Positions 36,284 through 45,432 of a stretch of DNA of 64,000 nt are shown piece after piece (the first letter of the stretch is position 1; every line of letters begins with the position of its first letter). The stretch lies in contig NZ_CP029210.1 of the NCBI RefSeq assembly GCF_003100395.1, forward strand, positions 1,798,001 through 1,862,000, in the 5' to 3' direction. Under the pieces are notes generated by a model that was not told the origin of the DNA, searched no databases, and saw only the letters and a list, made by a program, of their open reading frames with translations. This DNA comes from Aquabacterium olei. GTDB lineage: Bacteria; Pseudomonadota; Gammaproteobacteria; Burkholderiales; Burkholderiaceae_C. A program made the position numbers and the translations under genes.

Positions 36284-36515
36284 CTAGCCACCCAGGCCAG
36301 TGAAGTAACGGAATAGCGGCATGTCATGCAACGCTTCTTCCATGGCCAGATCGTTCAACGTAAACCACTGCTGCATGAACTGGATGCACAGTTGCTACTC
36401 CACCGGAAACGGCGGAAGGCCACGTTTGCCTTCTGGCATGTAGGGAGCGATCAACTCTACCAATTCGGACCATCGAGGAGCTTCGATGCCGCGTGCGTCT
36501 CGTCGAAGTTCCCCA
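36284..36515 (-). pseudogene. IS5-family transposase remnant, N-terminal part
   Basis: The minus-strand frame reads RWSELVELIAPYMPEGKRGL, PPFPVE, an in-frame stop, QLCIQFMQQWFTLNDLAMEE, ALHDMPLFRYFTGLGG and a stop. This matches the N-terminal region of IS5-type transposases (compare LIAPHMPEGKRGRPPFPVETML). It is truncated and inactivated. It belongs to a different IS5 subgroup from the remnant at 25407. Confidence 0.65.
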
Positions 36516-36608
36516 TCTAACTCTCGCTTGCTTCATGAGCTCAATGAGCTCAGGCAACCACGCAGGTGCCACGGACGTGTTCGGACGATTTATCCAGGCC
36601 TTCCGCAC

Positions 36609-36626
36609 CATTACGCGAATGTAATG
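36609..36626 (+). promoter_or_regulatory. CopR-type operator upstream of copA
   Basis: Perfect inverted repeat CATTAC-GCGAAT-GTAATG, 116 bases before the copA start. The 6-base spacing is the same as in the boxes at 6508, 43331 and 50051, and the half-site GTAAT equals those of the last two. Confidence 0.65.
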
Positions 36627-36741
36627 CGCAGGTCATTCAAGGGAAAGGTCCGCCTCCGTAAGCTATTGCCTACTGCGCCAAGGTGGGTGCCCCAGGTGGC
36701 ACCCAGGAGCAACACCCAATTGCATCTCCAGGAGACCCGAC

Positions 36742-38592
36742 ATGGCACCTCGAAACCCTCTTGTCTTCCCATCTGCCGGCTTGAGCCGTCGCCGCTTTGT
36801 CCAGGGGCTGACCGCTGGTGGTGTACTCAGCGGCTTGTCGCTACCGGCGATGAAGGCGCTCGCGCAGGCAGGTCAGCTCAGCCGCGGCACGGCGCCCGTT
36901 CTGCGCGGAAATACTTTTGACCTGGTGATCGCGGAGTCGCCAGTTAACTTCACCGGGCAGCCCGGCGTCGCCACGACGATCAACGGGTCCCTGCCTGCTC
37001 CGACCCTGCGCTGGCGCGAGGGCGAAGAGGTGACCATCCGGGTGACGAATCGGTTGCGCGAGGCGACCTCCATCCACTGGCATGGCATCATCCTTCCATA
37101 CCAGATGGACGGTGTGCCCGGTATCAGCTTCCCCGGTATCGCACCCGGGGCGACCTTCACCTACCGTTTCAAGGTTCAGCAAAGCGGCTCCTACTGGTAC
37201 CACTCGCATTCCGGATTCCAGGAACTGACCGGCATGTACGGTGCCATCATCATCGACCCGGCCGGTCCGCAGACCATCCAGGCCGACCGAGACCATGTCC
37301 TGCTCTTCTCGGACTGGACCGACGAGGATCCGATGCGGGTCTTCGCCAAGCTGAAGGCTCAGGGCAATTACTACAACTACAACCAGCCGACCGCCATCGA
37401 CTTCTTCCGCGATGTGTCCCGCGATGGACTGCAGGTTTCACTCGCCAAGCGCAAGATGTGGAACGAGATGCGCATGAGTCCGACCGATCTGGCCGACCTA
37501 TCTGCGCAGACCCTGACCTATCTTGCCAACGGCGTCACGCCGGCCGGTAATTGGACGGCGTTGTTCAAGGCTGGCGAGCGGGTGCGGCTGCGCATGGTCA
37601 ACGGTGCGGGCAACACCTTCTATGACGTGCGCATCCCCGGCCTGAAGCTCAAGGTTGTGCATGTCGACGGGGTGGACATTGAGCCCATTACTGTGGACGA
37701 ATTCCGCTTCGGCCCTGGAGAAACGATCGACGTGATCGTAGAGCCCCGAGACGATGCTTACACGATCTTCGCGCAGGCGATGGACAGGACCGGCTATGCG
37801 CGCGCTACGCTGGCTGTGCGCGAGGGCCTGCAGGCACCTGTGCCCGCGCTCGATCCCGTCCAGTGGTTGACCATGGCCGACATGATGGGGAGCATGGACC
37901 ATGGCTCAGCAGAAGGCGAGAGCATGGAGATGACCGCCATGGCGGGGATGCCCGAAATGACCGGGATGGCCGGAATGGATCACAGCGCCATGCAGGGCAT
38001 GAACCACGGCGCGATGGCCCTGGATCACAGCAAGCACGCGGCGGCCGCCGGCAGTCTGGCGATTCCGTCGACTCTGGCACGCCACGCGCGCACGGAATAC
38101 GGCGCGAGCACGGACATGCGTGTCGACATGGCGCGCACCAACCTGGACGACCCTGGAATCGGCCTGCGAAACAATGGCCGTCGGGTGCTCACGCTCGCTG
38201 ACCTGCACACGCCGTCAGGACCGATGGACAGCCGAGGCCCTGAGCGAGAGGTCGAGCTGCATCTGACCGGCAACATGGAGCGCTACACCTGGTCACTTGA
38301 CGGGCTGGAGTTCGGCAACTCCACGCCCGTGCACTTCCGCCACAACGAGCGCCTGCGGGTCATTCTGCACAACGACACGATGATGACGCACCCCATGCAC
38401 CTGCACGGCATGTGGAGCGAGCTGGAGAGCCCTGACGGCAAGTTCCTCGCACGTCGGCACACCTTGCCTGTGCAACCCGCGCAGCGAATCAGCTTCCTTG
38501 TGACGGCCGACGCACTCGGACGTTGGGCTTGGCACTGCCACCTGATGTTCCACATGGACGCAGGCATGTTCCGCGAGGTCGTGGTGTCGTGA
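36742..38592 (+). CDS. copA: Multicopper oxidase CopA (PcoA type)
   Basis: 616 aa periplasmic copper oxidase that converts Cu(I) to the less toxic Cu(II) and binds copper. Tat signal SRRRFVQG near residue 14. All four copper-ligand motifs are visible: HWHG, HSHSGFQ, HPMHLHGM and HCHLMFHMDAGM. Between the second and third cupredoxin domains is a Met/His-rich insert with repeats such as MDHSAMQGMNHGAM (residues about 380-440), the CopA copper-storage region. GGAG lies just upstream of the ATG. First gene of copABCD, with a likely CopR operator upstream. Confidence 0.94.
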   Translation: MAPRNPLVFPSAGLSRRRFVQGLTAGGVLSGLSLPAMKALAQAGQLSRGTAPVLRGNTFDLVIAESPVNFTGQPGVATTINGSLPAPTLRWREGEEVTIRVTNRLREATSIHWHGIILPYQMDGVPGISFPGIAPGATFTYRFKVQQSGSYWYHSHSGFQELTGMYGAIIIDPAGPQTIQADRDHVLLFSDWTDEDPMRVFAKLKAQGNYYNYNQPTAIDFFRDVSRDGLQVSLAKRKMWNEMRMSPTDLADLSAQTLTYLANGVTPAGNWTALFKAGERVRLRMVNGAGNTFYDVRIPGLKLKVVHVDGVDIEPITVDEFRFGPGETIDVIVEPRDDAYTIFAQAMDRTGYARATLAVREGLQAPVPALDPVQWLTMADMMGSMDHGSAEGESMEMTAMAGMPEMTGMAGMDHSAMQGMNHGAMALDHSKHAAAAGSLAIPSTLARHARTEYGASTDMRVDMARTNLDDPGIGLRNNGRRVLTLADLHTPSGPMDSRGPEREVELHLTGNMERYTWSLDGLEFGNSTPVHFRHNERLRVILHNDTMMTHPMHLHGMWSELESPDGKFLARRHTLPVQPAQRISFLVTADALGRWAWHCHLMFHMDAGMFREVVVS

Positions 38593-38618
38593 GTCCCAGC
38601 GAGAAAAGGAACCCCAAA

Positions 38619-39602
38619 ATGTTCAAACCAGGATATCTCCCAACGCTGGCCATGCTGGTAGCAACGTTGACCACCGTGAACGCGCAGGCCCAGACTGCCG
38701 CGTCCGAGGACCACAGCGCGCACCACGGTGCAACCTCGGAGCAGGCGCAGCAGCCAGATACGGCGCCTGCACCGACTGCGGCAGACCCTCACGCCGGGCA
38801 TAGCACTACGCAAGGCGATGCGCCCCCGGCCATGGACCACGGCGACATGAAGATGCAGGGGGGCTCGGCGCCGGCGGACGCGCGCGACCCGCATGCCTAT
38901 TCCAATGGCCTGAAGCTCGGCGAAGGCGAATATGCAGTGCCTGGCGTTCCTCGCCTGATGCTGGCCGACGAGCACCGCTTCGGTTCGCTCCTCGGTGAAA
39001 CCCTGGAGCGTCAATTCACCCGCAAGGGGGGCGACAGCACGGCCTACAACTTCCAGGGTTGGTACGGTACGACCTACAACCGCCTGGCCTTGAAAGCCGA
39101 AGGCGCCATCTCCAACGGTAAGCTTGAGGAGTCTCGTACCGAGCTGCTATGGGCCCGCGCCATCGCCTCGTACTGGGACACCCAGGTTGGGGTGCGGCTG
39201 GACAGCGGTGAAGGCCCCAGTCGCCAATGGCTGGCCTTCGGCATGCAGGGGCTGGCGCCCTACTGGTTCGAATTGGACGCTACCGCCTATGTGGGCAATG
39301 GCGGAAGGACGGCCTTGAGGCTCGAAGCGAGCTATGAGTTGCTAATCTCGCAACGACTGATCCTGGTGCCGAAGGTCGAGACGCAGTTCTACGGCAAGGA
39401 CGATCCCGAGCGGCGCATCGGCAGCGGCCTAGCCGAGGCATCGGCCGGGCTGAGGTTGCGCTACGAGATCAGCCGCCAATTCGCGCCCTACATCGGCATC
39501 GAGCGTGCGGGCTCGTTCGGGAAGACGGCCGACTACGTCAGCGCCGAAGGCGGACGAGCAAAGCAAACACGCTTCGTGGCTGGCCTGCGGTTCTGGTTCT
39601 GA
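38619..39602 (+). CDS. copB: Outer-membrane copper resistance protein CopB
   Basis: 327 aa from the ATG at 38619, with AAGGA 8 bases upstream and 26 bases after copA. Signal peptide (MLVATLTTVNAQAQ), then a His/Met-rich metal-binding segment (SEDHSAHHGAT, HAGHSTTQGDAPPAMDHGDM) and a beta-barrel domain of about 220 residues (AYNFQGWYGTTYNRLALKAEG; IGIERAGSFGKTADY; ends in FRFWF-like LRFWF). CopB probably sequesters or passes copper at the outer membrane, with CopA. Confidence 0.92.
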   Translation: MFKPGYLPTLAMLVATLTTVNAQAQTAASEDHSAHHGATSEQAQQPDTAPAPTAADPHAGHSTTQGDAPPAMDHGDMKMQGGSAPADARDPHAYSNGLKLGEGEYAVPGVPRLMLADEHRFGSLLGETLERQFTRKGGDSTAYNFQGWYGTTYNRLALKAEGAISNGKLEESRTELLWARAIASYWDTQVGVRLDSGEGPSRQWLAFGMQGLAPYWFELDATAYVGNGGRTALRLEASYELLISQRLILVPKVETQFYGKDDPERRIGSGLAEASAGLRLRYEISRQFAPYIGIERAGSFGKTADYVSAEGGRAKQTRFVAGLRFWF

Positions 39603-39827
39603 CAGCGCCTCTGGCGCACCCATCCACTTGCCCCTAACCAAACTGGGAATCATGATGAAAACTCACCGTGACACCTCAGCCAGCAATTTGCTGCCTGACC
39701 GAGCGGCATGCCAATCATGATTTGGTGGATATCTCCCCCCTCGGGTTCCGATGTTGAAGAATTCGAAGGCCCTTCAAGTCCCACGTTCTGCTTTTCCCTC
39801 CATCACTCCTACTGCATGGGATCTTTC

Positions 39828-40217
39828 ATGACGCTCTCAAGCCTCTTCTCCAAAGCGACCCTCGCTTTCGCCTCCGCCTTGTTCGCTACTACGGCAGCAT
39901 TTGCCCATCCGGCACTGTTGTCCAGCACACCGGCGGACAAGTCCCAGGGCCCGGCACCCGCGAAAATCGAATTGAAGTTTTCCGAAACGCTGACCACGCA
40001 GTTCTCGGGCGCGAATCTCATCATGACCGGCATGCCGGGGATGCCGAATCACGGCGCGATGAAGATCAATGCCAGCGTCGCTGGCGCCAGCGATGGCAAG
40101 ACGATGGTAATCACCCCCGCCAGTCCCTTGGCCGCCGGTGACTACCGTGTGGAATGGCGGGCCGTCTCTTCGGACACCCACCCAGTCAAGGGCAGCTTTA
40201 CCTTCCAGGTGAAGTGA
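39828..40217 (+). CDS. copC: Periplasmic copper chaperone CopC
   Basis: 129 aa from the ATG at 39828; another ATG four codons earlier is possible and neither has a strong ribosome-binding site. The signal peptide is probably cut before HPALLSSTPADKS, which leaves the N-terminal His that ligates Cu(II) in CopC. Cu(I) site: Met/His loop MTGMPGMPNHGAM. The C-terminal stretch WRAVSSDTHPVKGSFTFQV is the family end with its conserved DxHP. A 225-base gap separates it from copB. It passes copper to CopD, encoded four bases after the stop. Confidence 0.92.
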   Translation: MTLSSLFSKATLAFASALFATTAAFAHPALLSSTPADKSQGPAPAKIELKFSETLTTQFSGANLIMTGMPGMPNHGAMKINASVAGASDGKTMVITPASPLAAGDYRVEWRAVSSDTHPVKGSFTFQVK

Positions 40218-40220
40218 GCC

Positions 40221-41144
40221 ATGGCGGACGAATGGATCAACATTGCGCTGCGCTTCGCGGTGTACATGGACCTGGGCGCGACCTTTGGTGTATCCCTGTT
40301 CGGTGTGTACGCACTTCGTCTGGACAGTCGTTCGCCCCCCATCGCGCAGCGCTACGCACGCGTCGTCGCTGCCGGAGCGCTCGTGGGCATCACGTTATCG
40401 GTCGGCGCCATGGCAGTACTCGCCAAGGCCATGTCCGGCGCTGCCACCTATGGAGAGCTGAACAGCAACATCTTCGAGATGATCATTTCGGAGACGGCTG
40501 TGGGCATTGCCTGGTCGGTTCGTCTGCTGGCCCTTGCTGCATGCGTCGGTCTTGCCATGGCGAAGCTGCGCATCGTGCATCGGCTGATCGGCTCGGCCGC
40601 TTTGAGCGCTCTGGCACTCGCAACGATGGCTTGGTCCGGACACGGTGCAATGAGTGAAGGGGCTCAGGGCTATGTGCACCTAGCGTCTGACATCACCCAT
40701 TTGTTGGCGGCCGGAGCATGGGTCGGGGCGCTTTTCGCCTTCGTCATGCTGGCGATGCATCGGGATGCAACGACAAACAAATCGGTCGAGATTCTGAGCC
40801 GGCTGTCGAATGGCTTTGCGCAGGTTGGCACCGTTATCGTGGCGACGCTGGTCGTGACGGGCATAGTCAACTACCTGTTGATCGTGGGTGCGTCGGTCAA
40901 GCCGATCTTCACGACGCTCTATGGCGGCCTGCTCGCGCTGAAGATCGCATTGTTCATCGGCATGCTCGGATTGGCAGCCGCCAATCGCTTCCAGTTGAGC
41001 CCGCGACTCGAAATGGCGCTGAGCAGCGGAGATCATGCGCAAGCGGCCGTGCTGTTGCGTCGCAGCCTGGTCATTGAGGCATGCATGGTGGTCCTCGTTA
41101 TCGCATGTGTTGCATGGCTAGGCGTTCTCTCTCCAGCCAAATGA
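40221..41144 (+). CDS. copD: Copper resistance membrane protein CopD
   Basis: 307 aa, eight predicted membrane helices, of the CopD family. It starts three bases after copC. Residues fitting the family include the His in SGHGAMSEGAQGYVHLASD and HLLAAGAWVGALFAFV, which may carry copper. CopD works with CopC in copper uptake into the cytoplasm or handling at the inner membrane. Convergent with copS; the 64-base gap includes GGTCG/CGACC hairpin arms without a T-run. Confidence 0.88.
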   Translation: MADEWINIALRFAVYMDLGATFGVSLFGVYALRLDSRSPPIAQRYARVVAAGALVGITLSVGAMAVLAKAMSGAATYGELNSNIFEMIISETAVGIAWSVRLLALAACVGLAMAKLRIVHRLIGSAALSALALATMAWSGHGAMSEGAQGYVHLASDITHLLAAGAWVGALFAFVMLAMHRDATTNKSVEILSRLSNGFAQVGTVIVATLVVTGIVNYLLIVGASVKPIFTTLYGGLLALKIALFIGMLGLAAANRFQLSPRLEMALSSGDHAQAAVLLRRSLVIEACMVVLVIACVAWLGVLSPAK

Positions 41145-41208
41145 TGGTCGCATCGCGATGACGTGAACGCCGACCATACCGTCCAAAGCTACGTAGGTCT
41201 GACTCCTA

Positions 41209-42585
41209 TCAGTGTGGAAACGACAACGTGAATTGCGTTTTACCTTCTCCTGATCGGGCCGAGGCATTGCCGCCGTGGGCTTCAACGATGGCCTTCGTAA
41301 TCGATAGGCCCAGCCCAGTTCCATCAGAGTCAGGATGAGATCTTGCAGGATCTGCGCGATAGAAGCGGTCAAACAACCTTGGCAACACAAGGGGATCAAT
41401 ATCCTGCCCTGTGTTCTCCACCGTGATCTCGGTGGTCGCACGCCCCTCGACAACGTCGATGTGCACGTCTCCCTCGTCTGGCGTATGGCGGAGGGCATTT
41501 GAGAGCAAATTGCTCACGGCGCGGCGAAACATCAACCGGTCACCGAAAATCTGACCATCGCCCTGGGCGCTCAAACGGATGCGCTTTTCATCGGCCACGA
41601 CGTCATAGAACTCCAACAGCGCCTGCACTTCACGGGCCGCCGAGAAACGCTCCTTGTTGGGCAGGTCCACACCTCGCTCGGTCTTGGCCAGGAACAGCAT
41701 GTCCGACACCATGCGTGCCAGGCGTTGCAGCTCTTCGGCATTGGATGAGAGGATGTCGCGGTAGGTATGGGCATCCCGGTCGGCCGACAGCGTCACCTGC
41801 GTCTGGGTGAGCAAGTTGCTGATGGGGGTCCGCAATTCATGGGCCAGGTCCGATGAGAACTCTGACAGGCGCAGGAAGTCCTCCTGAAGCCTGCCTAACA
41901 TCTGGTTCAACTCCCTTGCCAGGTCTGCCATCTCAATCGGAACGGCCTCAACAGGCATGCGCCTTTCCAGTTGTTGGCCCGACACCCCAGCCGCTCGTGT
42001 CTTCATGTCGCGAAGCGGAGCCATACCTTGATGCGCAGCGATCCAACCCAGAACACCACTGATGAGCGTTGCAATGACGGCGTAGATCACCAGTTTGCCT
42101 TGCAACTCGGCCAGAAACTTCTGATGGTGTGCAGTCTCAATCGCAACCGTGACATCTAATCGTTTGACCTGATCGTACCCGGGTGAAGATTGAGAGTGGA
42201 CTGCGTGAAAGTCACCTTCCCCGTGTTCCCTTGTGGGCTGCGCGTGGCCGCCTTGAATGCTGTCTGCGCTGAAGTCCTTGGCTAGATCGCCGACACCATT
42301 GGTTTGGAAGATCACATCACCACCTGGTACCTTGACCAGCACATAGAGTCCATGATGATGATTCAGTGCCTCACTCAGCCGGGAGCGCGCGTCTCCAAGT
42401 GAATTGGACTTGGTCAAAATTTCGTCGATCAAGTGCTGCTTGTCTTCCAAGGTCGTACGGTCAAGCTCCTTGAAATGCTGATCCGTTGCCAGCAAGAGCA
42501 AGTAACCCAAACCGAGCACAACGGTGGCAGCCACGATCGTGAAAAACACAGTCAGGCGGCTGGTCAGCGAAAGATGGCGCAGCAC
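41209..42585 (-). CDS. copS: Copper sensor histidine kinase CopS/CusS type
   Basis: 458 aa, starting at a GTG placed directly after the copR stop. TM1 about residues 11-33; a periplasmic domain of about 130 residues with several His (NHHHGLYV, HAQPTREHGEGDFHAVH), plausible copper ligands; TM2 about 164-184; HAMP; H box DLAHELRTPISNL with His249; N box LLSNALRHTP; G boxes DGTGLGLSI. Closest in type to CusS/CopS heavy-metal sensor kinases. The His-rich loop contrasts with the first kinase of the window (7245), which has a shorter loop poor in His, so the two probably sense different ions. Confidence 0.92.
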   Translation of the reverse strand: MLRHLSLTSRLTVFFTIVAATVVLGLGYLLLLATDQHFKELDRTTLEDKQHLIDEILTKSNSLGDARSRLSEALNHHHGLYVLVKVPGGDVIFQTNGVGDLAKDFSADSIQGGHAQPTREHGEGDFHAVHSQSSPGYDQVKRLDVTVAIETAHHQKFLAELQGKLVIYAVIATLISGVLGWIAAHQGMAPLRDMKTRAAGVSGQQLERRMPVEAVPIEMADLARELNQMLGRLQEDFLRLSEFSSDLAHELRTPISNLLTQTQVTLSADRDAHTYRDILSSNAEELQRLARMVSDMLFLAKTERGVDLPNKERFSAAREVQALLEFYDVVADEKRIRLSAQGDGQIFGDRLMFRRAVSNLLSNALRHTPDEGDVHIDVVEGRATTEITVENTGQDIDPLVLPRLFDRFYRADPARSHPDSDGTGLGLSITKAIVEAHGGNASARSGEGKTQFTLSFPH

Positions 42586-43269
42586 TTACTGATCCTCCGG
42601 CGCTTCCAGCACATAGCCCATGCCACGGACCGTCTGAATCAGCTTGGTATCGTGCCCCTCGTCGATCTTCACGCGCAGACGCCGCATGGCCACCTCGATC
42701 ACATTGGTGTCGCTATCGAAATTCATGTCCCACACCTGCGACGCGATCAGCGAGCGAGGGAGGACTTCGCCCTGACGTCGCATCAGGAGTTCGAGGAGCC
42801 CGAATTCCTTGGCAGTCAGGTCGATGCGCTTGCCCGCGCGCGAGACACGCCGACGCAGCAAATCCAAATCCAGGTCAGCGACCTTCAGTCTTGTGGGCTC
42901 GTTCCCGCTGCGACCTCGCCGCAAGATGATGCGCACGCGTGCCAACAGCTCGGCAAATGAGAAGGGCTTGACCAGGTAGTCCTCGGCACCCAACTCCAGG
43001 CCTTTCACTCGGTCCTCGACCTGATCTCGCGCGGTCAGGAACATGACCGGCATCTGCAGCCCCCGTTCGCGCATGGCATGCAAAACCTGCCAACCGTTCA
43101 GGCCCGGAAGCATCACATCCAGAATCACCAAGTCAAACTCGCTGTGCTCCATCAAATGCAAGCCATCGGTCCCGTTCTGGGCGAGATCAACAACGAACCC
43201 GGCTTCACGCAAGCCTTGGCGCAGGTACTCACCGGTTTTGGGCTCGTCTTCGACGATCAAGATTCGCAT
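42586..43269 (-). CDS. copR: Copper response regulator CopR/CusR type
   Basis: 227 aa OmpR-family regulator: Asp51 in [31 protein letters not shown] and a winged helix ending [12 protein letters not shown]. It is upstream of and adjacent to copS (TAA followed at once by the GTG). The divergent region towards the cusF-like gene carries the operator at 43331. Its DNA-recognition helix region ([16 protein letters not shown]) is nearly the same as that of the regulator at 6562 ([16 protein letters not shown]), so the two may recognise similar sites. Confidence 0.92.
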   Translation of the reverse strand: MRILIVEDEPKTGEYLRQGLREAGFVVDLAQNGTDGLHLMEHSEFDLVILDVMLPGLNGWQVLHAMRERGLQMPVMFLTARDQVEDRVKGLELGAEDYLVKPFSFAELLARVRIILRRGRSGNEPTRLKVADLDLDLLRRRVSRAGKRIDLTAKEFGLLELLMRRQGEVLPRSLIASQVWDMNFDSDTNVIEVAMRRLRVKIDEGHDTKLIQTVRGMGYVLEAPEDQ

Positions 43270-43330
43270 GTTTGTCTCCCCTCTCTCTGGCGTGACGATA
43301 GTGTGACGAGCTTTAGCGCCCCTGTCATGT

Positions 43331-43350
43331 AGATAACAAATTTGTAATTC
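43331..43350. promoter_or_regulatory. Response-regulator operator between copR and cusF-like gene
   Basis: AGATAAC-AAATTT-GTAATTC: inverted half-sites with the 6-base spacer seen in the other boxes. It lies 62 bases upstream of copR and about 180 upstream of the cusF-like gene, so it could serve either or both. Confidence 0.6.
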
Positions 43351-43531
43351 GTTAGATGGCTTTTTGTCAGGAGAGACTCTTCAGAATGGTTCCTTGAAAT
43401 CGAAGCGTCGCCGACGAGGAGTCCATGTCGATCCCATTCCATCACGCCAGAACGGTGCTCTTAGGCTTGTTGGCACGTTCTGCTGCGACAGCATCGGCAC
43501 AGACAGCTACCTGTACTCATCAGAGGAAACC

Positions 43532-43873
43532 ATGAACAAAATCAACCAAGTGCTGAGCATTTCTGCGTTGGCCCTGAGTGTGGTCATACCTGTGAGCAGC
43601 TTTGCTCAAACAGCCATGGATCACAGCAAGATGGGCATGTCGCATCCGGCAGCCATGACCGACGGAGAAATCAAGAAACTGGACGTCACCAACGGCAAGG
43701 TCACGATCAAACATGGTGACATCCTGCACATGGACATGCCAGGCATGACCATGGTGTTCACGGTGAAGGACAAGAGCTTGCTGTCCCAAGTCAAGCCGGG
43801 AGACAAGGTCAAGTTCATGGTAGTGAACGAGGGCGGAAAGCTGGTGGTCACCGATATCCAGCCTGCCCAATAA
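43532..43873 (+). CDS. CusF-like periplasmic copper/silver-binding protein
   Basis: 113 aa from the ATG at 43532 (AGAGGAAA just upstream). Signal peptide ends SSFAQTA; a Met/His segment MDHSKMGMSH follows. The CusF-like OB fold has VTIKHGDILHMDMPGMTMVFTV, keeping the His and the two Met ligands (MTM), but the Trp that caps Cu(I) in E. coli CusF is Met here. It may therefore bind copper by an all-His/Met site. It starts a plus-strand run of small envelope copper proteins. Confidence 0.85.
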   Translation: MNKINQVLSISALALSVVIPVSSFAQTAMDHSKMGMSHPAAMTDGEIKKLDVTNGKVTIKHGDILHMDMPGMTMVFTVKDKSLLSQVKPGDKVKFMVVNEGGKLVVTDIQPAQ

Positions 43874-43964
43874 AAAAAACACGTTGACCCTGCGTGCTGT
43901 TGCCGCCATGCCTTATGAAACCGGACGGGCAGTGGCTGATCTCAAACCCTGACAGGAGAAAACC

Positions 43965-44396
43965 ATGACCAACATTCGCAAGACTCTGATTGCACTCTGT
44001 GCCGCGACGGCATCGATGGGGGCCTTCGCACAAGCTGCTGAGGAACATCAAGCCCACCATCCAGCGGGCGCAGCGTCGGCGGCAGGGCCTGTCAAAAAAG
44101 CGCCTGTGAAAGCCATGGGGGCGGACAAGATGGCGGCGATGGACCAGCACATGAAGTCGATGCAAGCCATGCACGAAAAGATGATGGCGGCTCCAACCCT
44201 TGAAGCGCGTCAGGCCCTGATGGCTGAGCACATGAAGACGATGCAGGAAGGCATGACCATGATGAAACAGATGGGAGGCAAGGGCATGAAGGGTGACATG
44301 GCCAGCCGTCAGCAAATGATGGAAAAACGCATGGACATGATGGAGTCCATGATGCAGATGATGATGGATCGCATGCCCCCGGCTCCAGCCAACTGA
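43965..44396 (+). CDS. Met-rich periplasmic protein
   Basis: 143 aa with a signal peptide (TLIALCAATASMGAFAQ) and GACAGGAG upstream. The mature protein has about 30 Met, mostly as MxxM and MxxxM in helical context (MKSMQAMHEKMMAA, MMESMMQMMMDRM), plus HQAHH at the N-terminus. Such a composition suits Cu(I)/Ag(I) binding in the periplasm. It resembles the CopK/PcoE/SilE class in behaviour but not in sequence, so no symbol is given. It follows the cusF-like gene by 91 bases. Confidence 0.72.
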   Translation: MTNIRKTLIALCAATASMGAFAQAAEEHQAHHPAGAASAAGPVKKAPVKAMGADKMAAMDQHMKSMQAMHEKMMAAPTLEARQALMAEHMKTMQEGMTMMKQMGGKGMKGDMASRQQMMEKRMDMMESMMQMMMDRMPPAPAN

Positions 44397-44423
44397 TTCG
44401 CATCAATTGATCGGAGAGTCGCA

Positions 44424-44705
44424 ATGAACCACCAACACCAGGGCAATGATTCGCCCCCGAGCTTTTGGACGACACGCTATGCCATCGGTTTCGTGGTGAT
44501 TGGTGGCGTCGCAGCCTACTTTCTTCTGACGGAGCATTTGGCCCATGTGGTGGGCGCTTTGCCATATCTGCTTCTTTTGGCCTGTCCCCTGATGCACGTC
44601 TTCATGCATGGGGGGCATGGGGGGCATGGTCATCAGCATCAGCACCCGGGCCAGCCGGACAAACCGAGCAGCGCGGAGTCACGCAAGCCAGGAGAACCAT
44701 CATGA
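44424..44705 (+). CDS. DUF2933 small membrane protein, His-rich tail
   Basis: 93 aa. One or two membrane helices (FWTTRYAIGFVVIGGVAAYFLL as parts; ALPYLLLLACPLMHVFMHG) and a His/Gly tail GGHGGHGHQHQHPG. DUF2933 proteins are typical of copper-resistance regions, where the end CPLMHxFMHxGHxGH may bind copper at the membrane. The stop overlaps the next start by ATGA. Confidence 0.85.
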   Translation: MNHQHQGNDSPPSFWTTRYAIGFVVIGGVAAYFLLTEHLAHVVGALPYLLLLACPLMHVFMHGGHGGHGHQHQHPGQPDKPSSAESRKPGEPS

Positions 44706-45340
44706 ATCATGCTGAGCCTGCATATGGCCTGTGGTCTCTGGTCATCTTCAATTCGGCGATCTTCATCATGTTCGCCTTCAGCTTCTTCAAGCCGGCGACA
44801 GCGCGGGATTGGCGTTCATTCAGTGCCTTTTCCGCGTTCATCGTTGCCTTGTTTGTGGAGATGTATGGTTTCCCTCTGACGATTTACCTGTTGTCAGGAT
44901 GGCTCCAGACTCGATTCCCTGGTCTTGACCTTCTCTCCCACAACTCCGGCCATTTATGGTCCACGCTCCTGGGCGAGAAGGGGGATCCGCATTTTGGCAT
45001 CCTTCACATCGGTAGCTACATTTTTCTGGGCTATGGCTTCTATTTGTTATCCAAGTCCTGGAATGTGCTGTACCACGCACAGCGCCGCCACGGGTTGGCC
45101 ACATCTGGGCCCTATGCACGCATTCGGCACCCACAGTACGTCGCCTTCGTGATGATCCTGCTTGGCTTTTTGTTGCAGTGGCCCACCTTGCTGACGCTGA
45201 TCATGTTCCCGATTTTGTTGGCCATGTATGGGCGTCTTGCCATCACAGAAGAGGCCGAGATGCGTGCAAGTTTTGGCGATGAGTTCGAACGCTATGCGCA
45301 GAAGACACCCAGGTTCATTCCTCGACTGAAGTTGAAATGA
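44702..45340 (+). CDS. Isoprenylcysteine-methyltransferase-like membrane protein
   Basis: 212 aa, about five membrane helices, coupled to the DUF2933 gene by ATGA. The C-terminal part has the PEMT/ICMT signature: YARIRHPQYVAFVMILLGFL (RHPxY motif) and EEAEMRASFGDEFERYAQK (the EE...F...Y segment that closes the SAM site). The substrate is unknown. Versions of this protein are found again and again in bacterial copper and silver clusters, but what they methylate, if anything, is not settled. Confidence 0.8.
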   Translation: MNHAEPAYGLWSLVIFNSAIFIMFAFSFFKPATARDWRSFSAFSAFIVALFVEMYGFPLTIYLLSGWLQTRFPGLDLLSHNSGHLWSTLLGEKGDPHFGILHIGSYIFLGYGFYLLSKSWNVLYHAQRRHGLATSGPYARIRHPQYVAFVMILLGFLLQWPTLLTLIMFPILLAMYGRLAITEEAEMRASFGDEFERYAQKTPRFIPRLKLK

Positions 45341-45432
45341 CCGATTGGCGGGTGTGTCCCTCATGAAGGGGGCAAAACGTACGTTTGTCTGGTAGCCGCC
45401 AGCCAGATGATCTTGGCTGAATGGAGCAGAGC

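Larger units (their letters stand above)
35899..36608. other. Gene-poor junction between ICE backbone and copper island
   Basis: About 700 bases with no intact gene. It contains a 43-base imperfect palindrome (36179-36221) and a decayed IS5-type fragment (36284-36515), both listed separately. The remaining sequence gives no coding signal I can support. It marks the boundary of the inserted copper cluster. Confidence 0.5.

Noticed and set aside
39651..39719. 22-codon frame MMKTHRDTSASN between copB and copC
   Set aside because: Too short and without family resemblance or conserved context.
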